NCBI RefSeq assembly: GCF_009665255.1
Contig: NZ_CP035687.1
Location: 310,001-374,000 of the forward strand
Origin: Vibrio metoecus
GTDB lineage: Bacteria > Pseudomonadota > Gammaproteobacteria > Enterobacterales > Vibrionaceae
Length of the DNA stretch: 64,000 nucleotides
Direction of reading: 5' to 3'
In this document: piece after piece, positions 35,617 through 44,034 of the stretch
Layout: each line of letters opens with the position of its first letter
How positions within the stretch are numbered: position 1 is the stretch's first letter
Made by a program: the position numbers and the translations under genes
Notes under the pieces: generated by a model
Seen by the model: only the letters and a program-made list of their open reading frames with translations
Told to the model about the DNA's origin: nothing
Databases searched by the model: none

Positions 35617-37038
35617 ATGAAAGAAGTTCAATTCAGGACGATTGATCGAATCTTCATCCGTATGTCAATCAATGACAAAATGTGGGTGATTTTTTTACTG
35701 TTTCTTACTGCAATCACTACGATTGCAGGCGCTCGTTACTGGCACACCTTAACCAGCATTGAGCAGCAATCACAATTGGCGGTCGAATACAAATTACAAG
35801 GGTTACTTAACCATCCCGACCCAGCCCAGCTCCCGATGTTAAAAGCTCAAAACCGGTTAACGGAAACGGCTTACTCACAAGGGATAGTTACGGCCAGTGC
35901 CACCAGCTCAAGCGGGCAAGTATATGCTTATAGTGAATCGATGCAGCAGTATGAACAGCCTGCACGCGAACAAGCCCTGCACAGTTTTTTATTGGCCTAC
36001 CTATGGGCAATTCCTTTTGCAATTTTTACCTATTGGGTCGCCACTTTCATTGGTGGTGCGCTATGGGTGCTTTATTCCACGACTCAGAAAATCGCCGACG
36101 GTGATCTGACGTCGCGATTGGGATTTCATCCGGGGCGTGATGAGTTTGGGACGATTGGCTGTGCTCTGGATAAGGCGATGGATACGCTGTCAGAACTCAT
36201 TGTGGCAGTAAAACAAAACAGTGCGACGCTAAGTGACACTGCCAATACTTTCGCACAAGAAGTGAAAGAATCTGAAATTCAGATCCAAAATCAATACAGT
36301 TCGCTGGATTCTGTTGCTACCGCCATGGAACAGATGACCGCATCGGCAGAAGAGGTGTCTAGCACTTCACAAAGAGCCACAGAGCAAACCGAGCAGGACA
36401 CGCAACAAGTTGAACGCAGCCAGCAACGCGTCAAAAAAGCCATTCAAGATATTGAACAGCTTTCTCGCTATATCGCACAGGCGTCTTCCTCGGTTGAAAC
36501 TCTCAATACCAATGCCACGCAAATCAATGCGGTGATCACCACCATTAATGCGATTTCGGAACAGACCAATTTGCTTGCCCTCAACGCCGCAATTGAAGCC
36601 GCAAGAGCCGGTGAGCAAGGTCGCGGATTTGCCGTTGTCGCCGATGAAGTACGGACTCTGGCAAGCCGCACCCAATCCGCGACCGTTGAAATCCAAGCAA
36701 TGATCGAAAAGTTGCAAGTGGAAAGCCAAAATATTGCCAAACTGACTGAGCAAACCGTTAGCCAAGCACATACCAGCAGCCAATTAGTGAGTGAAGTGGG
36801 TAACGATGTACAAGCCATCGCTCATTCTGCACAGTTGATTAACGATCTTAGTGTGCAGATTTCCACATCCGCCACAGAGCAAAGCTCAGTGGCTAGCGGA
36901 ATTTCTTCGGAGCTGAGCGATATTCGTAGCCAATCCAACACCCTACGCCGTGTCGCGCAACAAACCTCTCAAGGAGTGAGTGAGATCACTCAAGCAACAC
37001 GTAACTTAGGCGATATTTTGTCTCGTTACCGCACTTAA
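35617..37038 (+). CDS. Methyl-accepting chemotaxis protein with short sensor domain
   Basis: 473 residues. Two transmembrane helices (about 22-42 and 127-150) enclose a periplasmic segment of only about 85 residues, too small for a four-helix or full Cache domain. HAMP follows (about 150-205, including IADGDLTSRLGFHPGRDEFG), then the signalling domain with the conserved hairpin tip AISEQTNLLALNAAIEAARAGEQGRGFAVVADEVRTLA. Methylation-type helices flank it. No C-terminal CheR-tether pentapeptide: it ends DILSRYRT. Signals to CheA/CheW; ligand unknown. Single gene with its own terminator. Confidence 0.93.
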   Translation: MKEVQFRTIDRIFIRMSINDKMWVIFLLFLTAITTIAGARYWHTLTSIEQQSQLAVEYKLQGLLNHPDPAQLPMLKAQNRLTETAYSQGIVTASATSSSGQVYAYSESMQQYEQPAREQALHSFLLAYLWAIPFAIFTYWVATFIGGALWVLYSTTQKIADGDLTSRLGFHPGRDEFGTIGCALDKAMDTLSELIVAVKQNSATLSDTANTFAQEVKESEIQIQNQYSSLDSVATAMEQMTASAEEVSSTSQRATEQTEQDTQQVERSQQRVKKAIQDIEQLSRYIAQASSSVETLNTNATQINAVITTINAISEQTNLLALNAAIEAARAGEQGRGFAVVADEVRTLASRTQSATVEIQAMIEKLQVESQNIAKLTEQTVSQAHTSSQLVSEVGNDVQAIAHSAQLINDLSVQISTSATEQSSVASGISSELSDIRSQSNTLRRVAQQTSQGVSEITQATRNLGDILSRYRT

Positions 37039-37090
37039 CTGCTCACCCGTCTTGGAGCATCGGCTCGAAGGTATGAAAGTTATAAAGCAA

Positions 37091-37116
37091 ACGCCCATCA
37101 GAATGATGGGCGTTTT
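37091..37116 (+). terminator. Terminator after the chemoreceptor gene
   Basis: Perfect 10-bp stem ACGCCCATCA / TGATGGGCGT (37091-37100, 37104-37113), GAA loop, then TTT. Confidence 0.88.
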
Positions 37117-37154
37117 CGTATCAGATATCGGTTTGATGGACAACCTTGGGGCGT

Positions 37155-38171
37155 TTACGCTTCAGGATAACCTTGTGGGTTATTAGACTGCCAACGCCAA
37201 GCATCTTCAGCCATATTATGTAGGGTACGGGTTGCTTTCCAATCAAGATCTTGCATTGCTTTAGCTGGATCTGCCCAATATTCAGCAATGTCACCAGGAC
37301 GGCGTTCAACCAATTTGTAGGGAACCTCGCAGCCCGAAGCGGCTTCAAATGCCTTAACCACATCTAATACGCTGTAACCATTACCCGTGCCGAGGTTATA
37401 AACATGTAATCCAGCACGTAAACCTACTTTTTGCAGTGCTGCGATGTGGCCATCCGCTAGATCCATCACGTGAATATAGTCACGTACTCCTGTGCCATCT
37501 TTGGTCGGATAATCATTTCCAAACACTGAGAGAAACTCACGGCGACCTACCGCTACTTGCGAGACAAACGGCATCAGGTTATTTGGAATGCCTTGTGGAT
37601 CTTCACCTAACTCACCAGATGGATGAGAGCCCACTGGGTTAAAGTAACGCAGTAGCGCAATACTCCAATCTGGATTGGCTTTTTGAAAATCCGTTAAGCA
37701 TTCCTCTACCATTAATTTACTCCGACCGTATGGATTGGCTGCTTTAGTCGGAAAAGATTCCGTAATTGGCACTGAGGCAGGCTCCCCATACACGGTTGCA
37801 GATGAGCTAAATACCAAAGATTTAACGCCAGCTTCACGCATAGCGGCCACCAACACTAAAGTACCGTTGACATTGTTGTCATAATACTCAAGTGGCTTTT
37901 GTACCGATTCACCCACCGCCTTTAAGCCAGCAAAATGCACCACCGCTTCAATCTGATGCTGCTTCATCAGTTCAACCAACAGAGCTTGATCACGAACATC
38001 ACCCTGTACAAACAGAGGGCGACTACCTGCAACTTTTTCAATACGCTCAAGCACAGTAGATTTACTGTTATATAAATTATCTAGGATCACTGGGGTCATG
38101 CCCGCTTGAATCATCTGAATGCAGGTATGGCTGCCGATATAACCCATGCCACCTGTCACTAATACTTTCAT
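37155..38171 (-). CDS. galE: UDP-glucose 4-epimerase
   Basis: 338 residues from ATG at 38171 with GGAGGCTAGG upstream; a longer frame to 38225 is unlikely. Extended short-chain dehydrogenase: NAD site VLVTGGMGYIGSHTCIQMI, catalytic SSSATVYG (Ser/Thr) and Y-x3-K as NPYGRSKLMVEE. Substrate loop ALLRYFNPVGSHPSGELGEDP is typical of GalE. Interconverts UDP-glucose and UDP-galactose for galactose use and surface sugars. It stands alone, without galKTM. Together with the UDP-glucose dehydrogenase at 42480 it supplies nucleotide sugars. Confidence 0.97.
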   Translation of the reverse strand: MKVLVTGGMGYIGSHTCIQMIQAGMTPVILDNLYNSKSTVLERIEKVAGSRPLFVQGDVRDQALLVELMKQHQIEAVVHFAGLKAVGESVQKPLEYYDNNVNGTLVLVAAMREAGVKSLVFSSSATVYGEPASVPITESFPTKAANPYGRSKLMVEECLTDFQKANPDWSIALLRYFNPVGSHPSGELGEDPQGIPNNLMPFVSQVAVGRREFLSVFGNDYPTKDGTGVRDYIHVMDLADGHIAALQKVGLRAGLHVYNLGTGNGYSVLDVVKAFEAASGCEVPYKLVERRPGDIAEYWADPAKAMQDLDWKATRTLHNMAEDAWRWQSNNPQGYPEA

Positions 38172-38501
38172 GCCTAGCCTCCTTGATGTTTTCGGCGATT
38201 GTAACGGCTTTTTAGCGTTCACCAACGCATTGATGCTTCTGGATTTACAGAATAACTCGCACTATACCTTAATAAATTGCCTCGGATCTGAGATCCAGAC
38301 TTCAGTTTCTAGAAACATCGTTTCATTTTTAAAAGAGACGGTTATGCCATGCATCGCTCAAAAAAGGAACCAATGCTATTTTTCATTCTCACTGGATGAC
38401 ATTCACACACGCAAATTTAGTTACTCGAAAGCAAATTCGGCTGACGAAATCCTGCTTTTTCGCTACCTTAACGGACAGAATTGACAAAAGGATGTACAAC
38501 A
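38172..38501. other. Divergent intergenic region galE / pxpA
   Basis: 330 bp with promoters for galE and for pxpABC. A 112-codon frame across it has no family features and runs into the galE start. No operator recognised. The GGATG at about 38490 is the likely ribosome site for pxpA. Confidence 0.45.
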
Positions 38502-39242
38502 GTGAGCAAACGGACGATTCAACTCAATTGCGATATGGGTGAAAGCTTCGGTATTTGGACTATGGGAGCCGATGAAGACGTGATGCCTTGGATTGACATG
38601 GCCAATATCGCTTGCGGTTTTCACGCATCTGATCCCCATGTCATGAGTCGTACCATAGATCTCGCGCTTGAACACCAAGTCATGATCGGAGCTCATCCTA
38701 GCTACCCTGATTTGCAAGGTTTTGGTCGTCGTTCGCTGGCAATGAGCGAACAAGAAATCAGTGAAATCATTCTTTATCAGGTTGGAGCACTGAAAGCACT
38801 GTGTGAAAGTAAAAATGGTCAGTTGAGTTACGTTAAGCCTCATGGCGCGCTGTATAACGACATGATGAGCGATCCCAGTATCTTTCGTGCGGTGGTCGAT
38901 GCGGTTTCCTGTTTTAATTTGCCCTTGATGGTACTCGCTTCTGCCAATAACCAAGACTATCTCGATATTGCCGATCGCTTTGATGTACCGCTGCTGTTTG
39001 AAGCCTTTGCCGATCGCACTTATCTCGCCAATGGAAAACTGACACCACGCTCTCAGCCCAATGCAGTTCTTACGACTGATGAAGATATTTTGAGCCAAGT
39101 CCGGCAAATCGCTCGCTACGGTAAAGTCACCAGTTCAGATGGTTTTGTGATCCCGATTGAAGCCGATACCTTATGTGTACACGGAGATAATCCAAATTCG
39201 ATTGCTTTGATCGCGCGAATTCGTGCGGCCTTGGATGAATAA
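38502..39242 (+). CDS. pxpA: 5-oxoprolinase subunit A (LamB/YcsF family)
   Basis: 246 residues from GTG at 38502 with AAAGGATG upstream; a TTG at 38481 is the alternative. LamB/YcsF signature: IQLNCDMGESFGIW, ANIACGFHASDP, MIGAHPSYPDLQGFGRR, VKPHGALYNDM and the FADRTY segment. With PxpB and PxpC it forms the prokaryotic ATP-dependent 5-oxoprolinase, which opens 5-oxoproline (pyroglutamate) to glutamate, removing a damage product of glutamine. First gene of pxpABC. Confidence 0.95.
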   Translation: MSKRTIQLNCDMGESFGIWTMGADEDVMPWIDMANIACGFHASDPHVMSRTIDLALEHQVMIGAHPSYPDLQGFGRRSLAMSEQEISEIILYQVGALKALCESKNGQLSYVKPHGALYNDMMSDPSIFRAVVDAVSCFNLPLMVLASANNQDYLDIADRFDVPLLFEAFADRTYLANGKLTPRSQPNAVLTTDEDILSQVRQIARYGKVTSSDGFVIPIEADTLCVHGDNPNSIALIARIRAALDE

Positions 39243-39245
39243 AGC

Positions 39246-39950
39246 ATGTCCATCCCATTTGAGATTGAACCGATTGCCGAAGGCAGTTTACTGGTGAGCT
39301 TTCAACACCCGGCCAATGCAACGTTAGCGATTCATATCGGCGAATGTGCTCGTGACATCATGCAGAATTTTGCGCATGGACTGATGAATGTCACGCCTTC
39401 CTACACCACTTTGCTGATTGACTACCTTCCCTATCGTTTAGCACAAAACGATCTGATGGCTCAATTGACTTCCCTGCTAAACCAACCTCGGCAGATGAAT
39501 CAAACCAACACAAATATCATTGAGTTGCCCGTTTACTACCATCCCGATGTGGGGCCAGATCTCATGCGCTATCAAGAACAAGGGCTTTCGTTACAAGAGG
39601 TGATTCAATTACATACGTCAGTGACTTACACCGTATGCGCTATTGGTTTTGCGCCGGGTTTTGCCTTTATGACTGAAGTGGCTGAACCGCTACGCCGACC
39701 TAGACGTGCCACGCCGCGTTTGATGCTACCAAAAGGCAGCGTGGGCATTGCCGAGAATCAGACTGCGATTTACCCCAACGCCTCACCGGGCGGTTGGAAT
39801 ATTATCGGTAACTGTCCAGTGGCTTTGTTTAACCCTAACCAAACACCGATGTCGCCATGGCAAATTGGCTCCCAAGTGCGATTTTGTTCTATTGAACGAG
39901 AGGAGTTTGTTCAGTTAGGCGGCATCATTCAGCCACAACGTTTTCAATAA
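39246..39950 (+). CDS. pxpB: 5-oxoprolinase subunit B (KipI family)
   Basis: 234 residues. Cyclophilin-like KipI domain; the conserved segment YTVCAIGFAPGFAFMTEV...RRPRRATPRLMLPKGSVGIAENQTAIYP (quoted in parts) and SPGGWNIIGNCP are diagnostic. Starts 3 bp after pxpA. In Bacillus the homologous KipI also inhibits the sporulation kinase KinA; that role is not expected here. Works as a complex with PxpC and PxpA. Confidence 0.95.
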   Translation: MSIPFEIEPIAEGSLLVSFQHPANATLAIHIGECARDIMQNFAHGLMNVTPSYTTLLIDYLPYRLAQNDLMAQLTSLLNQPRQMNQTNTNIIELPVYYHPDVGPDLMRYQEQGLSLQEVIQLHTSVTYTVCAIGFAPGFAFMTEVAEPLRRPRRATPRLMLPKGSVGIAENQTAIYPNASPGGWNIIGNCPVALFNPNQTPMSPWQIGSQVRFCSIEREEFVQLGGIIQPQRFQ

Positions 39951-39959
39951 GGAAGAAAG

Positions 39960-40889
39960 ATGCAAGGGATGCTAAAGGTGCTCAAAGCCGGGCCAATGAC
40001 CCTACTTCACGATTTGGGACGTTATGGCTTCAGCCATTTGGGCATTAGCCCGTCAGGCCCCTTGGATGAATACGCTTACAGTTGGGCTAACCATTTGCTT
40101 GGCAATCCAGTCAATCAAGCGACGTTGGAGATCACTTTAGGTCCCGCTGAATTTCGTTTACAGCACGATGCGCAGCTCGCAATCACAGGTGGCGATCTCA
40201 ACGCGACTCTCGATGACGTCTCCATTCCGAATTGGAGCCGCTTTTATGCACAGAAGGGGCAAATTCTACGCTTTGGTTTGCCACGCAACGGACTCCGCGC
40301 TTATCTCGCGGTTCAGGGGGGATTTGCGATAACGCAGCAGCTTGGCTCAGTCTCGACTCACATTCGACAAGGCTTAGGCGGTTTGCACCAACAAGGGCAA
40401 GCGTTACAGCAAGGTGATGAGTTGGCCTTTGACTCCTTACAAATCGCCCTAAAACCCGCACATATGACCTTCCGCTTCCGCCCTGATTACAACTTACCTT
40501 TGCGGCTCAGAGTGATTGAGAGTTACCAACATAGTCAATTTTCTCAATCGGCAATAGAGTGCTTTTATCACAGTAAGTTTGTGGTGACGCCAAACAGCGA
40601 TCGCATGGGTTACCGCTTGCAAGGTGAAAGCGTGACACCGCCAGAACAGCCTATTTTGTCGGAAGGGATTGCCTTAGGTGCCATTCAAATTCCACCCAAC
40701 GGGCAACCGATCATTTTGCTTAATGATCGACAAACTATTGGTGGTTACCCCAAACTCGGTTGTGTCGCGAGAATTGATTTACCCCGTTTAGCACAAGCTA
40801 AACCGGGGCATTCGGTGCAGTTTGTGGCTGGCGATCTCGCAGGGCTACAAACGGTATGGTGTCGATGGGCGCGTTTTTTCGGTTACTGA
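39960..40889 (+). CDS. pxpC: 5-oxoprolinase subunit C (KipA family)
   Basis: 309 residues. Second cyclophilin-like subunit: MTLLHDLGRYGFSHLGISPSGPLDEYAYSWAN, LGPAEFRL, AYLAVQGGFA, TPNSDRMGYRLQGE and LNDRQTIGGYPKLG are KipA hallmarks. AAGGAAGAAAG upstream gives a good ribosome site 9 bp after pxpB. The stop codon falls within the first unit of a short 15-bp tandem repeat. Converges on the FAD oxidoreductase gene. Confidence 0.95.
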   Translation: MQGMLKVLKAGPMTLLHDLGRYGFSHLGISPSGPLDEYAYSWANHLLGNPVNQATLEITLGPAEFRLQHDAQLAITGGDLNATLDDVSIPNWSRFYAQKGQILRFGLPRNGLRAYLAVQGGFAITQQLGSVSTHIRQGLGGLHQQGQALQQGDELAFDSLQIALKPAHMTFRFRPDYNLPLRLRVIESYQHSQFSQSAIECFYHSKFVVTPNSDRMGYRLQGESVTPPEQPILSEGIALGAIQIPPNGQPIILLNDRQTIGGYPKLGCVARIDLPRLAQAKPGHSVQFVAGDLAGLQTVWCRWARFFGY

Positions 40890-40922
40890 GTCTGAGGTTA
40901 CTAAGCTTGAGGTTACTGAACC
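40881..40922. repeat. Short tandem repeat of 15-bp units at the 3' end of pxpC
   Basis: GGTTACTGAGTCTGA (40881-40895), GGTTACTAAGCTTGA (40896-40910) and partial GGTTACTGAACC (40911-40922). The TGA stop of pxpC (40887-40889) lies inside unit one. Confidence 0.7.
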
Positions 40923-40937
40923 TTTCTGATGACCGTT

Positions 40938-42371
40938 TTAAAGCCCGTACACTTTGGCTAGTGCTGTGGGGTAACCACGCTCTTGGGTTAGAGTGATGGC
41001 ATGCTGTTCAACTTGTTCTGCTGTTAATGCCATGCTCAGCGGATGTTCGTTTTCGATGGAAAACGCCGTGTGAGTTGGCCTCAGTTGCCACACTTCCACC
41101 AACTGCCGAGCCGCACGCAATGCAGAAGATCCCTTCACGACTTCCAATCTCGCGTAGTGATTCGCTTCAAAGCTGACATCCGCTGCGCGCAACGTCACAT
41201 CATCACCGGGAATTTGCTGCGCCCCAAACAGTGGCGTTCCTGCGTATTCTGCATTGCCAAACGCAGGCACAAACCGGCTCATGTGTTCTATCGCTCGCTG
41301 TGTACGATCTTGTTGAGCGGTCATCGGCCAACCGCGTGCAATTTTCTGCTGTAGATAACTCGGTAATTGAGGCTGCGCTGAATCAGCACTGGATGCCACT
41401 AGACCATCAGAAAACAGGGTGATCGCCACTGTCATTCCGTGCAGTTGGAACGTTCCATCCGCATAAGGCGTTAACTGCGCCATACCATCGTCACTGCCAC
41501 GTGGTCCATGGAAGATCACTTCCGGCCACCATTGATGACACGCAGGCCAATGGGTCACATACGCAGCCTTAAACTCCACCAAACGCTGTCTGTGGTGGCT
41601 TGCCATATCGTCCACCTGTCCGGTTTCAAAGCCACAAGCATTGACCAGATAATCAACCGTCTGCGTGTAGCGCTCACCTTGCGCATCCTGATAGGTTAAT
41701 CGCCACTGGTTATCTTGATACTGTGCATCAACAAGCTCAGTACGTAGCATCACTTCACAATTAGGCAGTGCGGCAAGCGTGAGATCCACACTCGCCGCGA
41801 GACGAAATACGCTCCAACCATACTCTTGCACCAACACCACTGGGTATTTGAGTTGGTCCAAATCCGCGTTTTGTGCAAAAGGTATGACCCAATCATCATC
41901 ACTGCGTGGCGGGTTAGGCTGCACCGCTTGCGCCAGATGCTCCAACTCTTCACGTTGATAAAGGCGGTAATAGTTTTCAACTTCACCCAATACTTTATTA
42001 GCCGGATCTTGCTCGACCATCTGCCAGTAAGCATTTTGAATGGTTGCCAGTCGCGGCAAAATATCTTGTGGTTCACCCGGATCCGATTTTGGAATGGTGA
42101 TAAGGGTTGGACGCACATTTAAGGTATGTGGATAAAGGCGAACGGTTTCAATCGATTGTTCAAGCAAATCAATACACTGCTGCTCAGAGATTTCTCGATA
42201 GAGATTTCCCCCCGCATGCAAATGACAAATGGGTGGCCCACTGACTAAACCCGCGCCTTTTTCCATTAATAGCACATTCAATCCAAGCTCACCCAAGTGA
42301 ACGGCCGCGGTTGCACCAGCAATACCGCCACCTATGATAGCAATTCGGGGATCTTGAGATCTCAATGTCAT
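40938..42371 (-). CDS. FAD-dependent oxidoreductase of the DAO family, substrate unknown
   Basis: 477 residues. N-terminal FAD-binding Rossmann motif RIAIIGGGIAGATAAVHLGELGLNVLLMEKG, then GPPICHLHAGGNLYREI, a distinctive segment of a vibrio-wide conserved oxidoreductase. VDYLVNACGFETGQVDDMA is a second dinucleotide-type loop. D-amino-acid oxidase/dehydrogenase-like fold, but no named activity can be read off. No signal peptide. Convergent with pxpABC, so no direct operon link; a role in amino-acid metabolism would be a guess. Confidence 0.8.
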   Translation of the reverse strand: MTLRSQDPRIAIIGGGIAGATAAVHLGELGLNVLLMEKGAGLVSGPPICHLHAGGNLYREISEQQCIDLLEQSIETVRLYPHTLNVRPTLITIPKSDPGEPQDILPRLATIQNAYWQMVEQDPANKVLGEVENYYRLYQREELEHLAQAVQPNPPRSDDDWVIPFAQNADLDQLKYPVVLVQEYGWSVFRLAASVDLTLAALPNCEVMLRTELVDAQYQDNQWRLTYQDAQGERYTQTVDYLVNACGFETGQVDDMASHHRQRLVEFKAAYVTHWPACHQWWPEVIFHGPRGSDDGMAQLTPYADGTFQLHGMTVAITLFSDGLVASSADSAQPQLPSYLQQKIARGWPMTAQQDRTQRAIEHMSRFVPAFGNAEYAGTPLFGAQQIPGDDVTLRAADVSFEANHYARLEVVKGSSALRAARQLVEVWQLRPTHTAFSIENEHPLSMALTAEQVEQHAITLTQERGYPTALAKVYGL

Positions 42372-42479
42372 ATTTTACCTACAGTTACATCAAGGCGAAG
42401 AAAAGTGGCTGCTATTCTAAAGGGTATGAAACGTTAATAAAATCACATTTTTTACGAGGACTTATCCTTTACGGATCAC

Positions 42480-43646
42480 TCAATCTTGCCCAAACAGATC
42501 GCGGGTATAAATTTTTTCCTGCACATCGTCGAGTTCTGCCACCAGACGATTGGTCACAATCACCTCAGCCATCGCTTTGAACTGCGCTAAATCAGTAATG
42601 ACAGGAGAGCCGTAGAACGTCGATTCGCTGAGCACTGGCTCGTAAATCACAACGTCGATACCTCGGGCTTTGATGCGTTTCATAATCCCCAGAATTGACG
42701 AAGCGCGATAATTGTCAGAGCCCGCTTTCATGATCAACCGATAAATCCCCACCACTTTAGGATTTCGATTCAAAATTGAAAACGCGATATGGTCTTTACG
42801 TGTGGTATTGGCATCAACAATGGCACGAATCAAGTTATTCGGTACATCTTCAAAATTACGCAGCAACTGGCGGGTATCTTTCGGTAAACAGTAACCTCCA
42901 TAACCAAAGGAAGGGTTGTTGTAGTGGTTCCCGATACGAGGATCCAGCCCCACTCCTTCAATAATCTGTTGGGTATCTAAACCATGAGTTTCCGCGTAAG
43001 TATCCAACTCGTTAAAGAAAGAGACACGCATTGCAAGATAAGTATTGGAGAAGAGTTTGACCGCTTCAGCTTCGGTCGAATGAGTCAACAAAATAGGAAT
43101 GTTGGTTTTCTTTGCACCCTGAGCTAATAGCTCGGCAAAGGCTTGGGCGCGCTCTGACTTTTCCCCAACAATGATCCGAGATGGGTATAAGTTGTCATAC
43201 AAGGCACGCCCTTCGCGTAAAAACTCTGGCGAAAAGATCAGGTTGTTACAGCACAGCCGTTGTTTGATGCGTTTGGTGTAACCCACTGGCACGGTGGATT
43301 TAATCACCATGATGGCCTGTGGATTGTTCGCCAACACATCATCAATCACCGCTTCCACGGTTCGTGTATCAAAGTGATTAGTTTGTGGGTCATAGTCGGT
43401 AGGCGTGGCGATCACGACAAACTGTGCGTCTTGGTAGGCGTCTCGTTTATCGCAAGTCGCTCGAAAATTAAGGGGTTGATGCTGTAGAAAAAATTCAATT
43501 TCGGGATCGGCGATCGGTGAAATCTTATCATTAAGCTGCTCTACTCGGCTGACCACGATATCCAATGCGACCACTTCATTATGTTGAGCCAGCAGTATTC
43601 CATTCGATAATCCTACATACCCCGTTCCTGCAATGGCAATTTTCAT
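42480..43646 (-). CDS. ugd: UDP-glucose 6-dehydrogenase
   Basis: 388 residues. NAD site KIAIAGTGYVGLSNGILLAQHNEVVALDI; the catalytic cysteine region FGYGGYCLPKDTRQLL; VIKSTVPVGYTKR and SPEFLREGRALYDNLYPSRIIVG are family motifs. Oxidises UDP-glucose to UDP-glucuronate with NAD+, for polysaccharide or LPS modification. Length matches the short bacterial Ugd form (388 in E. coli). No polysaccharide cluster is adjacent in this window. Same strand as the FAD oxidoreductase, 108 bp apart. Confidence 0.96.
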   Translation of the reverse strand: MKIAIAGTGYVGLSNGILLAQHNEVVALDIVVSRVEQLNDKISPIADPEIEFFLQHQPLNFRATCDKRDAYQDAQFVVIATPTDYDPQTNHFDTRTVEAVIDDVLANNPQAIMVIKSTVPVGYTKRIKQRLCCNNLIFSPEFLREGRALYDNLYPSRIIVGEKSERAQAFAELLAQGAKKTNIPILLTHSTEAEAVKLFSNTYLAMRVSFFNELDTYAETHGLDTQQIIEGVGLDPRIGNHYNNPSFGYGGYCLPKDTRQLLRNFEDVPNNLIRAIVDANTTRKDHIAFSILNRNPKVVGIYRLIMKAGSDNYRASSILGIMKRIKARGIDVVIYEPVLSESTFYGSPVITDLAQFKAMAEVIVTNRLVAELDDVQEKIYTRDLFGQD

Positions 43647-44034
43647 GGCGGATCCCTTTCACTTGATGCCCTTTCTCCCGACCCAAGCGGTTATCGGGAG
43701 AGATTCAAGTTTTACCATGCCATAGAAAATTGACGATTTAGTGACTGCAAATTGTTTGCCTAAATAACGCTAAAGAAACAAAAACAATCTGTAACATAAG
43801 GATTTTTGATCAAACGCACTTGGGCTAAACAAAGACTGTTTTAAGCCGAAAAAATATAAAAAAATGCTTGACTCAAATTTGCCATTCTTGAGTTTTCATC
43901 ACTTTGTGAATAACCCAATCACGCAAACCTCGGCCACTACGGGGCTAGCACCTAACCACCCCGGAATAGCCACTTTACTTATCCCAGAAGTTATCCACTG
44001 ATTTTGTGGATAACTAACCTATTTACTCCACACC
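43647..44034. other. Intergenic region between ugd and ybbP with DnaA-box-like sites
   Basis: 388 bp, no gene found. DnaA box matches: TGTGAATAA at 43905-43913 (perfect TTATTCACA on the minus strand), TTATCCACT at 43991-43999 (one mismatch) and TGTGGATAA at 44005-44013 (perfect TTATCCACA on the minus strand). The last two form a perfect 9-bp inverted repeat GTTATCCAC / GTGGATAAC with a 7-bp spacer. The left 200 bp should hold the ugd promoter. Confidence 0.6.

Noticed and set aside
38146..38484. 112-codon plus-strand frame between galE and pxpA
   Set aside because: Runs antisense through the galE start, has no ribosome site or family pattern.
38463..39107. 214-codon minus-strand frame opposite pxpA
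   Set aside because: Antisense to a clear LamB/YcsF gene; composition typical of a mirrored frame.
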